Positions 40,941-50,137 of a stretch of 64,000 nucleotides of DNA are shown one piece after another (the first letter of the stretch is position 1; every line of letters starts with the position of its first letter). The translations under genes and the position numbers were made by a program. Under the pieces are notes generated by a model. The model worked only from the letters and a program-made list of their open reading frames with translations. It did not search any database and was not told the DNA's origin. The stretch is from JAFGGG01 sp964634205 (GTDB lineage: Bacteria; Spirochaetota; Spirochaetia; SZUA-6; RPPD01). The stretch lies in contig CAZWKE010000004.1 of assembly GCA_964634205.1 (NCBI GenBank), positions 1 through 64,000 of the forward strand, given 5' to 3'.

Positions 40941-42185
40941 ATGAACAGGGTCAGCAGTAATATGGCAAGTATGGACGCGCAGTATAATATGATGCTGCGT
41001 GAATGGAAGATGAACCAGATGCAGAATAAAATGGGCGCCCAGACAAGAATCAAGGATCTGCGTGATGATCCCCTGGCCGCGGCACGTTCAACACGCCTGC
41101 AGTCGCAGCTTTTTCGCATGGGTAGATATAAAAAGAACATCGAACTGACCCAGGGTAACCTTAACTATAGTGAGTCGCGCCTGACCAATGCCCTGGAGGT
41201 GCTGCAGCGGGTGCGTGAGCTTTCGGTACAGGGGGCCAACGGCGTATACAGCAAGGACCAGATGCGAGACATGGCGGTAGAGGTCAACCAGCTGCTGGAA
41301 CAGCTGGTCTCACTGGCCAACTCGCGGAACGGCATGGGGAACACGGTGTTTTCCGGGTTTGAGTCGCACCTGGAACCCTTTCTGGTGATGCGCGGCAGGG
41401 TGGAAGGCAGCGCGAGTGATTTTATTACCGCCCTGCATTACCGCGGGGACATCGGGAAAAACATGGCCGAGGTATCCGAGAACACCTATGTGCAGATGAA
41501 CATCCCCGGCAACCAGGCGTTTTGGGCGGAGAACTCCCATGTCTATGCCAATATAGATGCCACCACCTACCAGGTCCAGGCCGATTCCACTATTCGCATT
41601 GACGGCGTGGCCATAGACCTGGAAGCGGGAGACAATATTTCCGCGATCATCCATAAGATAAACGAGGCCCCGCTGGCGGTGCGGGCGCGGCTTGACCCGG
41701 TAAAGGATTCTCTGGTGCTGGAAACCACCACCCCCCACGGACTCTGGATGGAGGATGTGGGAACGGGTACGGTCCTGCAGGACCTGGGAATACTGCAGAG
41801 AGGACGGTCCACCCCTCCGTATAATATCGCCGATACGGCCAATGTATTCGGCGGTTCTATCTTTGATATGGTGATGGCGGTACGTGACAGCCTCTACAAA
41901 GGTGATTCCGAAGGGGTAAACAAGGCCCTGGGAGGGATGGACCTTTCCATCGAGAGTGTTACCTCTTCCTTGGCCAAAATCGGTTCACTGGATTCGCGGC
42001 TCCGGGTTACGGCCAAACGGCTTGATTATGAAGAGCCTGAAGTGGTAAAATTGAATGCGGAAGATGTTGATCTGGATGTAACCCAGGCTATTACCGAATT
42101 AAAAATGCTGGAATATACGCACCAGGCGGCCCTGGCTACATCCGCACGGGTTTTACGACCCACATTATTAGACTTTTTGAGGTAA
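40941..42185 (+). CDS. flgL: Flagellar hook-associated protein 3 (FlgL)
   Basis: 414 residues. Flagellin-like N-terminal D0/D1 helices (MNRVSSNMASMDAQYNMM, IKDLRDDPLAAARSTRLQ, LTNALEVLQRVRELSVQGAN) and a C-terminal D1/D0 (ITELKMLEYTHQAALATSAR, VLRPTLLDFL). FlgL forms the second junction ring between FlgK and the filament. A central insertion (about 120-320) is longer than in enteric FlgL, as in other spirochaetes. It is followed by fliW after 5 bp. Confidence 0.95.
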   Translation: MNRVSSNMASMDAQYNMMLREWKMNQMQNKMGAQTRIKDLRDDPLAAARSTRLQSQLFRMGRYKKNIELTQGNLNYSESRLTNALEVLQRVRELSVQGANGVYSKDQMRDMAVEVNQLLEQLVSLANSRNGMGNTVFSGFESHLEPFLVMRGRVEGSASDFITALHYRGDIGKNMAEVSENTYVQMNIPGNQAFWAENSHVYANIDATTYQVQADSTIRIDGVAIDLEAGDNISAIIHKINEAPLAVRARLDPVKDSLVLETTTPHGLWMEDVGTGTVLQDLGILQRGRSTPPYNIADTANVFGGSIFDMVMAVRDSLYKGDSEGVNKALGGMDLSIESVTSSLAKIGSLDSRLRVTAKRLDYEEPEVVKLNAEDVDLDVTQAITELKMLEYTHQAALATSARVLRPTLLDFLR

Positions 42186-42190
42186 CATCT

Positions 42191-42640
42191 ATGAGAGTGA
42201 ATACCAAGGCATACGGTCACATCGAAGTGGATGAAAGGCAAAAGATATATTTTCCTTTCGGGATTTTGGGATTTGAAAACCTGAAATATTATGTGCTTCT
42301 GGATGCCAAGCAGCAGCCTTTTTACTGGCTGCAGTCCATGGACGTGGTTGAGATCGCGTTTGTGCTTATCGACCCTTCGGTGTTCAGACCCGACTATGTG
42401 TTGGATGTCAGTAAAGAAGAACTGGAGGAGATCGGGATAAAAAACAAGGAAGATATTTTGTGTTTTGCCATTGTGACCATCCCCGACAACCTTTCCTCCA
42501 TGACTGCCAATCTGCAGGGGCCCATTATCATCGACCGAAGCACACGTGTCGGCAGGCAGTCCATTAGTACCGATTCGAGATGGAAGGTTCGCCATCCCAT
42601 TATGGAAGAACTTGCTTCATTAAGGCAGGAGACATGTTAG
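42191..42640 (+). CDS. fliW: Flagellar assembly factor FliW
   Basis: 149 residues. Family features are the N-terminal FPFGILGFENLKYYVLL, PFYWLQSMDVVEIAFVL and the C-terminal NLQGPIIIDRSTRVGRQ. FliW binds CsrA and flagellin alternately, so that flagellin translation is released from CsrA repression only while flagellin is being exported. The end of the gene overlaps csrA by 7 bp, the classic arrangement of this partner-switch. Confidence 0.95.
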   Translation: MRVNTKAYGHIEVDERQKIYFPFGILGFENLKYYVLLDAKQQPFYWLQSMDVVEIAFVLIDPSVFRPDYVLDVSKEELEEIGIKNKEDILCFAIVTIPDNLSSMTANLQGPIIIDRSTRVGRQSISTDSRWKVRHPIMEELASLRQETC

Positions 42641-42897
42641 TACTGGCCAGAAAATTAGATGAAAGTATTATGATCGGAGACCAGATCGAGGTATCGATTG
42701 TTGATATCAAAGGTGACCAGGTTAAAATCGGTATTGCGGCCCCCAAAAATGTCAAGGTATACCGAAAAGAGGTGTATCTGGCAATCCAGAAAGAAAATAT
42801 CGAAGCGGTGAAAGCCAAGCCTGATATTATCCCCGCCCTCAGTAATCTTTTCAAAGAATCCGCCCAAAAGGGTGAGAAAGATACGAAAAAAGACTGA
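42634..42897 (+). CDS. csrA: Carbon storage regulator CsrA
   Basis: 87 residues from the ATG at 42634, preceded by GGCAGGAGAC inside fliW; the in-frame ATG at 42580 is out of keeping with the family. Starts MLVLARKLDESIMIGDQIEV and has the RNA-binding strand VKIGIAAPKNVKVYRKEVY. The C-terminal tail (about 60-87) is longer than in E. coli CsrA and lysine-rich. It represses translation by binding GGA motifs, mainly on flagellin mRNA, and is itself held by FliW. Its own ribosome-binding site contains GGA, so autoregulation is possible. Confidence 0.96.
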   Translation: MLVLARKLDESIMIGDQIEVSIVDIKGDQVKIGIAAPKNVKVYRKEVYLAIQKENIEAVKAKPDIIPALSNLFKESAQKGEKDTKKD

Positions 42898-43014
42898 AAC
42901 AATAAAATCAGCCGCTACAAAATCTGCGTAATCCGTGTTTCCTGTGTTCCTGTCTTTTTTATCCGTGGAGGCCGGACTTCCGGAGCGGCCGTACGCTTTC
43001 ACTGACAGGTTTAC

Positions 43015-43698
43015 TTATTTTCCCTTATCTTCACCGGCGTTAAGCTCTGCCTCGCTTTTGCGAAGGTAAAGCGGGCCGATAGCGGGTGAAGCGGCCCCTT
43101 GTTGTTCGAATATAAGTTTTCCCAGCTCCAGCAGGGTCCCGCTTTCAACGGGTGTTGCAAACAACTGCGGTTCGGTGGTAAGGGGCAGGCCTGCGTCACG
43201 GATTTTCTCCAGCGCCGTGCCCGCGTGCGGTCCGGTAAGCAGGACCCCCGGCCGCTCATTGATAAGCGACGCCAGTTCCCCGGGGCGGGCGTCACAATAA
43301 TCTCCCCGGCGTTCTCCGCCTTCGTAAAGAGCACAATAAAAACGGTTTTTTCTGGCATCGATCACCGGCAGAACCGGCTGCCCCCACAGGCGGAACCGGT
43401 ACCCCAGGGCATCCAGACCGGAAATCGCCACCAGCGGACAACCCGTTCCGCTACGGATACCCTTGGCGGTGGACAACCCGATACGCAGCCCGGTAAAAGA
43501 ACCCGGTCCCCGGTTGCAGACCACAAGGTCCAATGCCTCCGGTGCAATACCCAACTGATTGAACAGAAACTCTATATATGGTATCAAGTTCTCACCATGG
43601 CGATACCCCACCTGCGCGGAAACGTTGATGCTGTGCTCTCCGCTTTCCAGTGTTACCGCCAGACTTTCCGTTGCCGTATCAATCGCCAGTGTGTTCAT
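43015..43698 (-). CDS. tsaB: tRNA threonylcarbamoyladenosine biosynthesis protein TsaB
   Basis: 227 residues. LAIDTATESLAVTL, then YRHGENLIPYIEFLFN and the conserved VCNRGPGSFTGLRIGLSTAKG identify the TsaB/YeaZ family. TsaB is the non-catalytic partner of TsaD in making the t6A37 modification of tRNAs that read ANN codons. It overlaps tsaE by 20 bp, so the two are coupled. The gene converges with the csrA operon across about 117 bp that hold no clear terminator. Confidence 0.93.
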   Translation of the reverse strand: MNTLAIDTATESLAVTLESGEHSINVSAQVGYRHGENLIPYIEFLFNQLGIAPEALDLVVCNRGPGSFTGLRIGLSTAKGIRSGTGCPLVAISGLDALGYRFRLWGQPVLPVIDARKNRFYCALYEGGERRGDYCDARPGELASLINERPGVLLTGPHAGTALEKIRDAGLPLTTEPQLFATPVESGTLLELGKLIFEQQGAASPAIGPLYLRKSEAELNAGEDKGK

Positions 43699-44113
43699 GC
43701 TTCATTCCTTCTATTTGTATTATACGATCGCCGTTCTGTCGGATTCCGATCCGAATGTTTATCGTATCAGCGGGCAGTAACGAACCCGCCTTTTCAGGCC
43801 ATTCAATTACCGTTATCCCGTTACCATAGAAAAGCTCATCAAGCCCCAACTCATCAAGCTCGCTTTCGCGGTTGATGCGATAGAGGTCAACATGATGCAG
43901 CGGGGGGCTGCTTTCATACTCACTGATAAGGGTAAAGGTGGGACTGGTAACATCCTCAGCGATACCCAGTCCCCGGGCAAGGCCTTTTACCAGGGTGGTT
44001 TTCCCGGCACCCAGCGGACCCTGCAGGGCAACCACCGCGCCCGGTGTCAGTTGTTGTACCAACTGTCTGCCGATCTCGAGTGTTTCTGCTGTTGATGTGC
44101 TTGTCTTTGTCAT
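43679..44113 (-). CDS. tsaE: tRNA threonylcarbamoyladenosine biosynthesis ATPase TsaE
   Basis: 144 residues. Walker A LQGPLGAGKTTLVKGLARGL, followed by the family strand VTSPTFTLISEYE and HHVDLYRI, and the late VIEWPEKAGSLLP. TsaE is the ATPase of the TsaB-TsaD-TsaE complex and drives turnover in t6A synthesis. It overlaps tsaB by 20 bp, and diverges from the EAL-TPR gene across about 115 bp that carry that gene's promoter. Confidence 0.93.
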   Translation of the reverse strand: MTKTSTSTAETLEIGRQLVQQLTPGAVVALQGPLGAGKTTLVKGLARGLGIAEDVTSPTFTLISEYESSPPLHHVDLYRINRESELDELGLDELFYGNGITVIEWPEKAGSLLPADTINIRIGIRQNGDRIIQIEGMKHEHTGD

Positions 44114-44186
44114 CAGGATAATTTTTAGAATTTATAGAAAAATGAAATCCGGGTCAATGTATAATTGTATAATAGTAAAAATAAAC

Positions 44187-44216
44187 TTGACAAGCAAAGT
44201 TTGGAAAAACTACAGT
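44187..44216 (+). promoter_or_regulatory. Promoter of the EAL-TPR gene
   Basis: Perfect TTGACA (44187-44192), 18-bp spacer, TACAGT (44211-44216, four of six). The start codon at 44229 follows a GAAGAAG ribosome-binding site. Confidence 0.45.
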
Positions 44217-44228
44217 GTAAGAAGAAGT

Positions 44229-45905
44229 ATGAAAACAAACAATACCGCCGGCCTGGGAAAGCCGATCCCCGGTTTGGAAAGCCAATTGGCAAAGATTACC
44301 AATCGTTTAAAGACCGACCGCAAGCTGGGCGTGATTCTGATAGATATGACACCGCACTTCGATCTTAACACGTATTATAATACCGGTATGTATCGGACCG
44401 TTACCACGGCAATAGAAAACTGTATCTGCGGCTTGCAAGGCAAAGAGATACGTCAGGATGATGTGCTGGTTGTCAATTATACCGGGGGCAGTAAATATTA
44501 TATTTTCCTAAGTAAAGCACGGGAGAAGCATTACGTTGAGATAGACGATTACGAACACCTCTGTCTGCGTATCTATTACACGATCTACAACATTCTGTTT
44601 CCGATAATGTATCCCCTAAAAGGTATGGAGCCCCAGGTCAAGATCGGATATGCATTTACTTTCTATAATCCGTTTGTGGAAGAGATGAAGTTCCTGCAGC
44701 AGTTGCTGGATGAGGCGGAAATTACGGCCGGGTACGTAGGCATGAAAATGGAAATGATGAAGAGAAAACTGCTGTACAACATCATCATGGATGAGGCGAT
44801 AACAACCAGGTATCAGCCCGTCATCACCCTGGAGAAGAAAAGTATCATCGGTTATGAAGCTTTTGTCCGGGGCCCCAAAGATTCCTTTTTTGATAATGCC
44901 CACAGCCTCTTTAATTTTGCGCGTATCGCGGGGCTGGAATTTGAGCTGGACTGGGTTTGCAAGCGGTTGATCATTAAAAATGCGCGGGGGCTTGCCGCGG
45001 ATAAAAAATTGTTTATCAAGATTGTACCGTGTGAGCTCTATAAACACGAAGCATTTGCCCAGCAGTTTAAATGGATTTTAGAGCAGAACCATATCTCACT
45101 CGCGAACATTGTATTTGAGGTCTGCGGACAGACTACGGCGGAGTGCCTCTCGTTTATCCGTAAACTGGGGGGAGTATATGGGGATATCCGTTACGCGCTT
45201 GTGCTGCAGGATATAATTGAAGCTGAAGAGTTGGCACTCTTACAGGAAGACGATGTAACCTATCTCAAACTGGGGATGAATATCACCAGATGCATTGAGA
45301 GTAAACCCCTGGCAAAGGAATTTCTGGCAAAGGTGATAAAAGCAGCCGGAACCGCGAATTGTATTGTTATTGCGGAAGGTATCCATACGCATACGGAGAT
45401 GAAGGCCCTGCATGGTTTGGGTGTCGGATACGGCCAGGGATATTTCTTTGCCGGACCGGAGGCGGTATTCTTGGAAATGGTGAATATTGAAGACCATATC
45501 GGCAACAAAGAGCTTGAGCGAAATCTTCTTTCCCATATTTATTTTAAGCGCGGAAAAAGTTATTTTAATGAAGGGGATTTTGATAAGGCGATTCTGGAGT
45601 TTACCAAGGTATTGGAAGTGGATAATAAGAATATTGACGCATTTTACCATCGCGCATTTGCCTTCTGTGAGGAAGGGGCAACCGTTGTGGCCTTACAGGA
45701 TCTGCAGGCTATTCTCCGGATAAATCCCGCCTTTTCGGGAGAGCATTTTTTAAGGGGGGCAATCCTTGAGAAAAAGGGTGATCTTGGGGCCGCACTTACC
45801 GCCTACGAACGCTATATGGAGACCATGCCCCAAGACCCGGATTTTGCGGCGGATATGGCATCGCAGCGCATCCAAAACATCCGCCGGAACATGAAAAAAA
45901 CATAG
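44229..45905 (+). CDS. Degenerate EAL-domain protein with C-terminal TPRs
   Basis: 558 residues from the ATG at 44229; the longer frame to 43938 would run through the promoter and over tsaE. N-terminal domain (1-170) may be a decayed GGDEF-type domain with no signature. The EAL domain (about 180-430) shows YQPVITLEKKSIIGYEAFVR (EAL becomes EAF), IVFEVC, VIAEGIHTHTEM and GYGQGYFFAGP. The DDFG motif is replaced by LQDI, and the N of the FIN/NVN strand is lysine (LFIKIVP), so phosphodiesterase activity is unlikely. TPRs follow (about 440-558; YFKRGKSYFNEGDFDKAILE). It is probably a c-di-GMP receptor or protein scaffold. Confidence 0.85.
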   Translation: MKTNNTAGLGKPIPGLESQLAKITNRLKTDRKLGVILIDMTPHFDLNTYYNTGMYRTVTTAIENCICGLQGKEIRQDDVLVVNYTGGSKYYIFLSKAREKHYVEIDDYEHLCLRIYYTIYNILFPIMYPLKGMEPQVKIGYAFTFYNPFVEEMKFLQQLLDEAEITAGYVGMKMEMMKRKLLYNIIMDEAITTRYQPVITLEKKSIIGYEAFVRGPKDSFFDNAHSLFNFARIAGLEFELDWVCKRLIIKNARGLAADKKLFIKIVPCELYKHEAFAQQFKWILEQNHISLANIVFEVCGQTTAECLSFIRKLGGVYGDIRYALVLQDIIEAEELALLQEDDVTYLKLGMNITRCIESKPLAKEFLAKVIKAAGTANCIVIAEGIHTHTEMKALHGLGVGYGQGYFFAGPEAVFLEMVNIEDHIGNKELERNLLSHIYFKRGKSYFNEGDFDKAILEFTKVLEVDNKNIDAFYHRAFAFCEEGATVVALQDLQAILRINPAFSGEHFLRGAILEKKGDLGAALTAYERYMETMPQDPDFAADMASQRIQNIRRNMKKT

Positions 45906-45908
45906 GAA

Positions 45909-47258
45909 TCACGTAACAATATTATATTCATTCAGCTTTCGGTGCAGGGTTTTTCTTCCGATGCCCAGAATTTCGGCGGTCTTGCTTTTGTTTCCGCCGT
46001 AACGGTTCAAGGTAAGGGTGATGATCTGTTTTTCAGCGTCCGCCAGACTGATGCCGGTGTTTAGTTTTATGTAATCCTTCTCATTTGACTCTCGCAGGTA
46101 CGGCGGCAGGTCGTCAACATTGATGATGGTACCCTTACACAATACCACGGCACTTTCAATACAGTTACGCAGCTCCCGTACGTTCCCGGGCCAAGAATAC
46201 TGGCTCAAGATCAGGCGGGCCTTGGGATCGATGCCTTCAATCTTCTTTTTATTCTCTTCGGTAAACTCTTTTAAAAATGTTGTCATAAGCAGGGGAATAT
46301 CGTCCTTGCGTTCTCTTAGGGGAGGCACATGCAGGTTTACCACGTTTAATCGGTAATAGAGGTCTTCGCGGAAATTACCGTTCTTGATCTCCTGTTTCAG
46401 ATCTTTGTTTGTAGCGGAGAGGATACGGACATCGACGTCGATGGTTTCTTCCCCGCCAACGCGCTCGAATTTTTTTTCATGGAGCACCCGTAATATCTTT
46501 ATCTGTACGCTTTGATTGATTTCACCGATTTCATCCAGGAAGATGGTGCCGCCGTTTGCCAGCTCGAACCGTCCGCGGCGCCGAGCTATGGCACCGGTAA
46601 AGGCGCCTTTCTCATGACCGAACAGTTCGCTTTCCAACAGGGTTTCGGTGAGTGCCGCGCAGTGTACTTTGATGTAGGGTCTGTCCTTGCGCGGTGAGTT
46701 GAAATGAATGGCGTCGGCGATTATCTCCTTGCCCACCCCGCTTTCGCCGGTTATCAGTACGGATGCCTTGGTGGGCGCCACCTGGCTGATCACGTCGAAG
46801 ATCTTCTGCATGCGCTCACTTTTTCCGATTATTTGGGGGAACTTGGTCCTGCGGCCCAGTTCTTCCTGCAGGGCGCGGTGCTGCAGGAACAGTTCGCGGT
46901 TGGACAGCGCCCTTTTTACCAGGAGGGAAAGGCGTTCCAGGTTAAGCGGTTTGGTCAGGAAATCGTACGCACCGTCCCGCATGGCCTTTACCGCGGACTC
47001 AATTGTACCGTGACCGGTAAGGATAATTACGGGAACGGTCGGGTAGGCTGAGACCACTTTTTTCAACAGCTCTTGACCGGACAGTCCGGGCATTTTCAAG
47101 TCCGCGATAATGAGATCGACCTCTTCTTTTTCGACCATCTCCATGGCCTGCTCACCGTCGGGGGCCAGTAACGTCCGGTATCCCTCCAGTTCCAGGGCCC
47201 TCCCCAGACCTTCCCGGATATTTTTCTCATCATCCACAATCAGAATATTAAATTTCAT
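45909..47258 (-). CDS. NtrC-family sigma-54 response regulator
   Basis: 449 residues from the ATG at 47258, with a GGAGAAGAGG site before it; the longer frame from 47336 overlaps the kinase. Receiver (1-115, phospho-acceptor in LIIADLKMPGLSG), AAA+ domain (about 140-375) with Walker A ITGESGVGKE, the sigma-54 loop EKGAFTGAIARR, Walker B GGTIFLDEIGE, and FIS-type helix-turn-helix (about 405-449; KSKTAEILGIGRKTLHRKL). It activates sigma-54 promoters; targets are unknown. Its stop lies 4 bp from the converging EAL-TPR gene. It overlaps its cognate kinase by 11 bp and is last in the murG operon. Confidence 0.95.
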   Translation of the reverse strand: MKFNILIVDDEKNIREGLGRALELEGYRTLLAPDGEQAMEMVEKEEVDLIIADLKMPGLSGQELLKKVVSAYPTVPVIILTGHGTIESAVKAMRDGAYDFLTKPLNLERLSLLVKRALSNRELFLQHRALQEELGRRTKFPQIIGKSERMQKIFDVISQVAPTKASVLITGESGVGKEIIADAIHFNSPRKDRPYIKVHCAALTETLLESELFGHEKGAFTGAIARRRGRFELANGGTIFLDEIGEINQSVQIKILRVLHEKKFERVGGEETIDVDVRILSATNKDLKQEIKNGNFREDLYYRLNVVNLHVPPLRERKDDIPLLMTTFLKEFTEENKKKIEGIDPKARLILSQYSWPGNVRELRNCIESAVVLCKGTIINVDDLPPYLRESNEKDYIKLNTGISLADAEKQIITLTLNRYGGNKSKTAEILGIGRKTLHRKLNEYNIVT

Positions 47259-48420
47259 CCTCTTCTCCCTCGTACTCAAGCAGTCTTTTTTCTTTCTGGG
47301 GAATGGAAAAGGTGAGGATGAAGGTGGTGCCCTCACCCTGTTTTGAGGTCAGCGACACCTCTCCCAAATGCTCTTTGATTATTTTATACACCAAAGTCAG
47401 TCCCAATCCTGAACCGAACTCTTTGGTGGTAAAGTAGGGCTCAAAGATCTTGTCCATGATGGCATCAGGGATCCCGCATCCATTGTCGATTAACCGCAAA
47501 ACAACATCAGGGCCGCGCCGGACGGTTTCGATACGCAGAATCCCGCCTTTGGGCATGGCCGACAGAGAGTTTTTTATCAGGTTAAGCAGTGCCTGTTTCA
47601 TGTATTTATCGTCCATTAATATCTTGGGCAGGTTCCGGGCCAGTTCGGTTTCAATTTTTACATGTGCCTGTTCCAGCTCGAATTTAAGGAAATCCAGCAG
47701 TTCCCGTACAAGCTGGTTCAGATCTCCCTCCTCCAGTTTCATATCCATTGGTCGAACCGCGAACAGAAAATCCACGACAATCCGGTTAAGCCGGTCCACC
47801 TCCTCGTTTATCACATCAAGGTAGTGTCTGATGCTTTTTGTTTTGATAGTTTGTTTCTTGTTCATCTCCTTCTGGGCAAGCTGAAGATGGATCCCAATGG
47901 AACCGAGGGGATTTTTGATCTCGTGAGCCACGCCGGCCGCCAGGGTGGTCAGTGCCGCCAGACTCTCCGCTCTGCGCAGCCGGGCCTGGTTGAGTTTTTT
48001 TTCCGTAATATCCTCGATATGGATAAGGTTGCCCTGAATCTTCCCCTCTTTTACCAGCGGCATTATGCTTATCGATATGGTCCTGGCGATTCCCCCGCCG
48101 AGGACAAAATTTTTATCTCTTATTGTTTCCTGGTTGGTAAGTTTTTCCCTGAAAAATCCGGCGAGCTCATCGTCATCCAATGCTTCCCAGATTTTTTTTT
48201 CCATGATATCGGCGGCCACAAGCGGAATCAAACGCTCGGAGGCCTTGTTGAACAGGAGGATATTATTGTCCCTGTCCGTTACCATAACGCCGTCGGTCAT
48301 GGAATGCAGTACCATCTCCAAAAGCTCATTGTCCGCGCCGATATGCGCAAACAGTCTGCGGATGCTTTCCCGGTCAAGTTTTTCCCATTTTTGTAAAGCT
48401 TTTTCCAGGAATTTTCTCAT
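47248..48420 (-). CDS. Soluble NtrB-like histidine kinase
   Basis: 390 residues, no membrane helix. PAS domain (about 25-135; MTDGVMVTDRDNNILLFN) with the LIHIEDITEKKLNQARL linker, HisKA with the histidine in LAAGVAHEIKNPLGSIGI, HATPase with NLIKNSLSAMPKGG, IDNGCGIPDAIMDKI and GSGLGLTLVYKIIKEHLG. It pairs with the NtrC-family regulator next to it. It overlaps holB by ATGA, meaning that a two-component pair is translated together with a replication protein, which is unexpected. Confidence 0.93.
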   Translation of the reverse strand: MRKFLEKALQKWEKLDRESIRRLFAHIGADNELLEMVLHSMTDGVMVTDRDNNILLFNKASERLIPLVAADIMEKKIWEALDDDELAGFFREKLTNQETIRDKNFVLGGGIARTISISIMPLVKEGKIQGNLIHIEDITEKKLNQARLRRAESLAALTTLAAGVAHEIKNPLGSIGIHLQLAQKEMNKKQTIKTKSIRHYLDVINEEVDRLNRIVVDFLFAVRPMDMKLEEGDLNQLVRELLDFLKFELEQAHVKIETELARNLPKILMDDKYMKQALLNLIKNSLSAMPKGGILRIETVRRGPDVVLRLIDNGCGIPDAIMDKIFEPYFTTKEFGSGLGLTLVYKIIKEHLGEVSLTSKQGEGTTFILTFSIPQKEKRLLEYEGEEDEI

Positions 48421-49637
48421 AGAACGGCTTTCATCTGGTAAAAGAGGTTTTGAATAAAAAGTTTGGACTGCAGGTTCAGGGTTTTTTGTTCCCGGTAACG
48501 CCTGCCGATTATTTTTATCCAGTTTTCCAGGTGGGTAATACTGGGGACCTGTTGTTGTGTCTGCAGCGAATCCATATGGTTCCGGAAATATTCATTCAAC
48601 ACCCGCAGCAGTTCCTGAATAAAAAGGGTGATAAGGTTTTTCTGGGATTCATATGAAAATAGTTCCTGCATCTCATTCAAAATATCAACACTCGGATCAT
48701 TTCTGTCCAGTACCTTTTGAAAGAAGGTATTCGCCATGTTGGCAAGCGAAGCGGCATTAATATCCTGCCAAGCTAAAAAATAACTCTTTAAGGAGGAAAA
48801 GTCTAATGATTCCTCGTGGAATATTCGGGTCAATATCTCTTTTACCTGCTCCGCGTTTCTTTCTATAAACCTGTAGTGCCGCAACCGTGAACGAATCGTC
48901 GGGATGATTTGCGTGAGCCGCGTGGCGGTCAGCATAATATATACTCCCGGCGGCGGTTCTTCGAGGAGTTTAAGCAGGGAATTACGGGAGGATTCCAGCA
49001 TGTTATCGGCGTTTTCTATGATAATGATTTTGGGTGAATTGGGGGTGGAAAGATGCGTCCATTGAATGAGTTTGCGAACCTGCCCTATGGGGATATTGTC
49101 CGCACTGACATAGGATGACAGTTTTGCGGTCAGATCGATTATCGAAGAGATAATGCCGGCCAGCTCTTTTTCCGCGGGCAGCGCATTCTGTGGTGCCAGA
49201 TTGCCGAGCAGCTCTTCAACCTCAAAAACAAGGTCGCTGACCTTCTTTTTTGTGCTCTCGTCCGCTTCCCAGATTGAGGGATCAAACCTTCTGGTAAGTT
49301 TCCTTGCCGCCCGTAAAAGCAGATAGCGGGATGCCTGCTTGCGGGTACGGTACAGTACGTCCGCCGAAGCGGCGATCTCGATGGTAAAATACCTTGAGCC
49401 CAGCAGGGTGACATAGGGATGCAACAACTCCCTGTTCAGATTACACTGGTAGCAGCCGCAGTTCCAGGCTGCTTTTTTATGTTCGCATACCAGTACCCGT
49501 GCCATTTCCAGGGCCGTGCTCAGTTTACCCGTATACGGAGACCCGTAAAAAAGTGAGGCCCTGGGGAAGATCCCCCGTTTCAGTTCCTGTTTGAGAATGG
49601 AGATGGTTGTTTTATTTCCGATTATATTTTCAAACAT
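48417..49637 (-). CDS. holB: DNA polymerase III delta' subunit-like AAA+ protein
   Basis: 406 residues. MFENIIGNKTTISILKQEL and RASLFYGSPYTGKLSTALEM give the clamp-loader start; the Walker A is degenerate (GSPYTGKLS), as in delta'. A CGCYQC pair belongs to the zinc module and KIIIIENADNMLESSRNSLL, LLKLLEEPPPGVYIMLTA follow the family. It is part of the clamp loader that places the beta clamp on DNA. An inserted helical region (about 90-175) makes it longer than typical delta'. It overlaps cvpA by 16 bp. Confidence 0.88.
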   Translation of the reverse strand: MFENIIGNKTTISILKQELKRGIFPRASLFYGSPYTGKLSTALEMARVLVCEHKKAAWNCGCYQCNLNRELLHPYVTLLGSRYFTIEIAASADVLYRTRKQASRYLLLRAARKLTRRFDPSIWEADESTKKKVSDLVFEVEELLGNLAPQNALPAEKELAGIISSIIDLTAKLSSYVSADNIPIGQVRKLIQWTHLSTPNSPKIIIIENADNMLESSRNSLLKLLEEPPPGVYIMLTATRLTQIIPTIRSRLRHYRFIERNAEQVKEILTRIFHEESLDFSSLKSYFLAWQDINAASLANMANTFFQKVLDRNDPSVDILNEMQELFSYESQKNLITLFIQELLRVLNEYFRNHMDSLQTQQQVPSITHLENWIKIIGRRYREQKTLNLQSKLFIQNLFYQMKAVL

Positions 49638-50137
49638 GCTTCTCTTAATGGTATCAGGTTGAATATATCCGGCATGGACGGTAAAAAAGGCGTAAAGATA
49701 CTGTTAAAGATACTGCGCTGTAATAATTGTTGCAGTCCCTCCCAGGGCAGCCAGTGGGCAATGATCAGGAGAATGGCAACCACCAAGACTCCCTCCACCA
49801 ATCCCAGGATCACTCCCAGCGCCCGGTCCAGGTTTTCCAGGTTCAGCCTGCCTATGAGGTTCAGAAAGAACCCCTGGATCAGGTAGACCAGCAGGTACAC
49901 CAGTAAAAATATGATGAGAAAAGAGATGATGTGATTCCAGATTGAATCTTTCGCACCAGTGAGCATAGCCGTTACATCGGACAACATGTTGGAAAAAAGC
50001 ACGGCGCAAAGGATTCCCAAAATGGGTGCGGCCATCAGGGAAATTTCGGTGACAAATCCGCGAAACCCGCCCCTGATAATGAGAATAAGAAGAATTAATA
50101 AAAAGACAATATCCAGTATCGATATGCCGTCAGGCAT
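49622..50137 (-). CDS. cvpA: CvpA family membrane protein
   Basis: 171 residues with four hydrophobic helices. Family features: ISILDIVFLLILLILIIRGG, then RGFVTEISLMAAPILGIL and the third helix (IFLLVYLLVYLIQGFF, NLIGRLNLENLDRALGVILG). CvpA proteins are inner-membrane proteins linked to envelope integrity and, in enterics, to colicin V production. The gene overlaps murG by 8 bp and holB by 16 bp within the same operon. Confidence 0.88.
   Translation of the reverse strand: MPDGISILDIVFLLILLILIIRGGFRGFVTEISLMAAPILGILCAVLFSNMLSDVTAMLTGAKDSIWNHIISFLIIFLLVYLLVYLIQGFFLNLIGRLNLENLDRALGVILGLVEGVLVVAILLIIAHWLPWEGLQQLLQRSIFNSIFTPFLPSMPDIFNLIPLREACLKI

Noticed and set aside
42898..43014. Terminator between csrA and tsaB
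   Set aside because: The GGCCG/CGGCC stem near 42970-42990 has no T-run on either strand, so it was not called a terminator.
43938..44228. Upstream extension of the EAL-TPR frame
   Set aside because: It would run antisense over tsaE and through the TTGACA promoter; start moved to 44229.
47259..47336. Upstream extension of the NtrC-type regulator
   Set aside because: Lies inside the kinase coding region and lacks receiver similarity; start placed at 47258.
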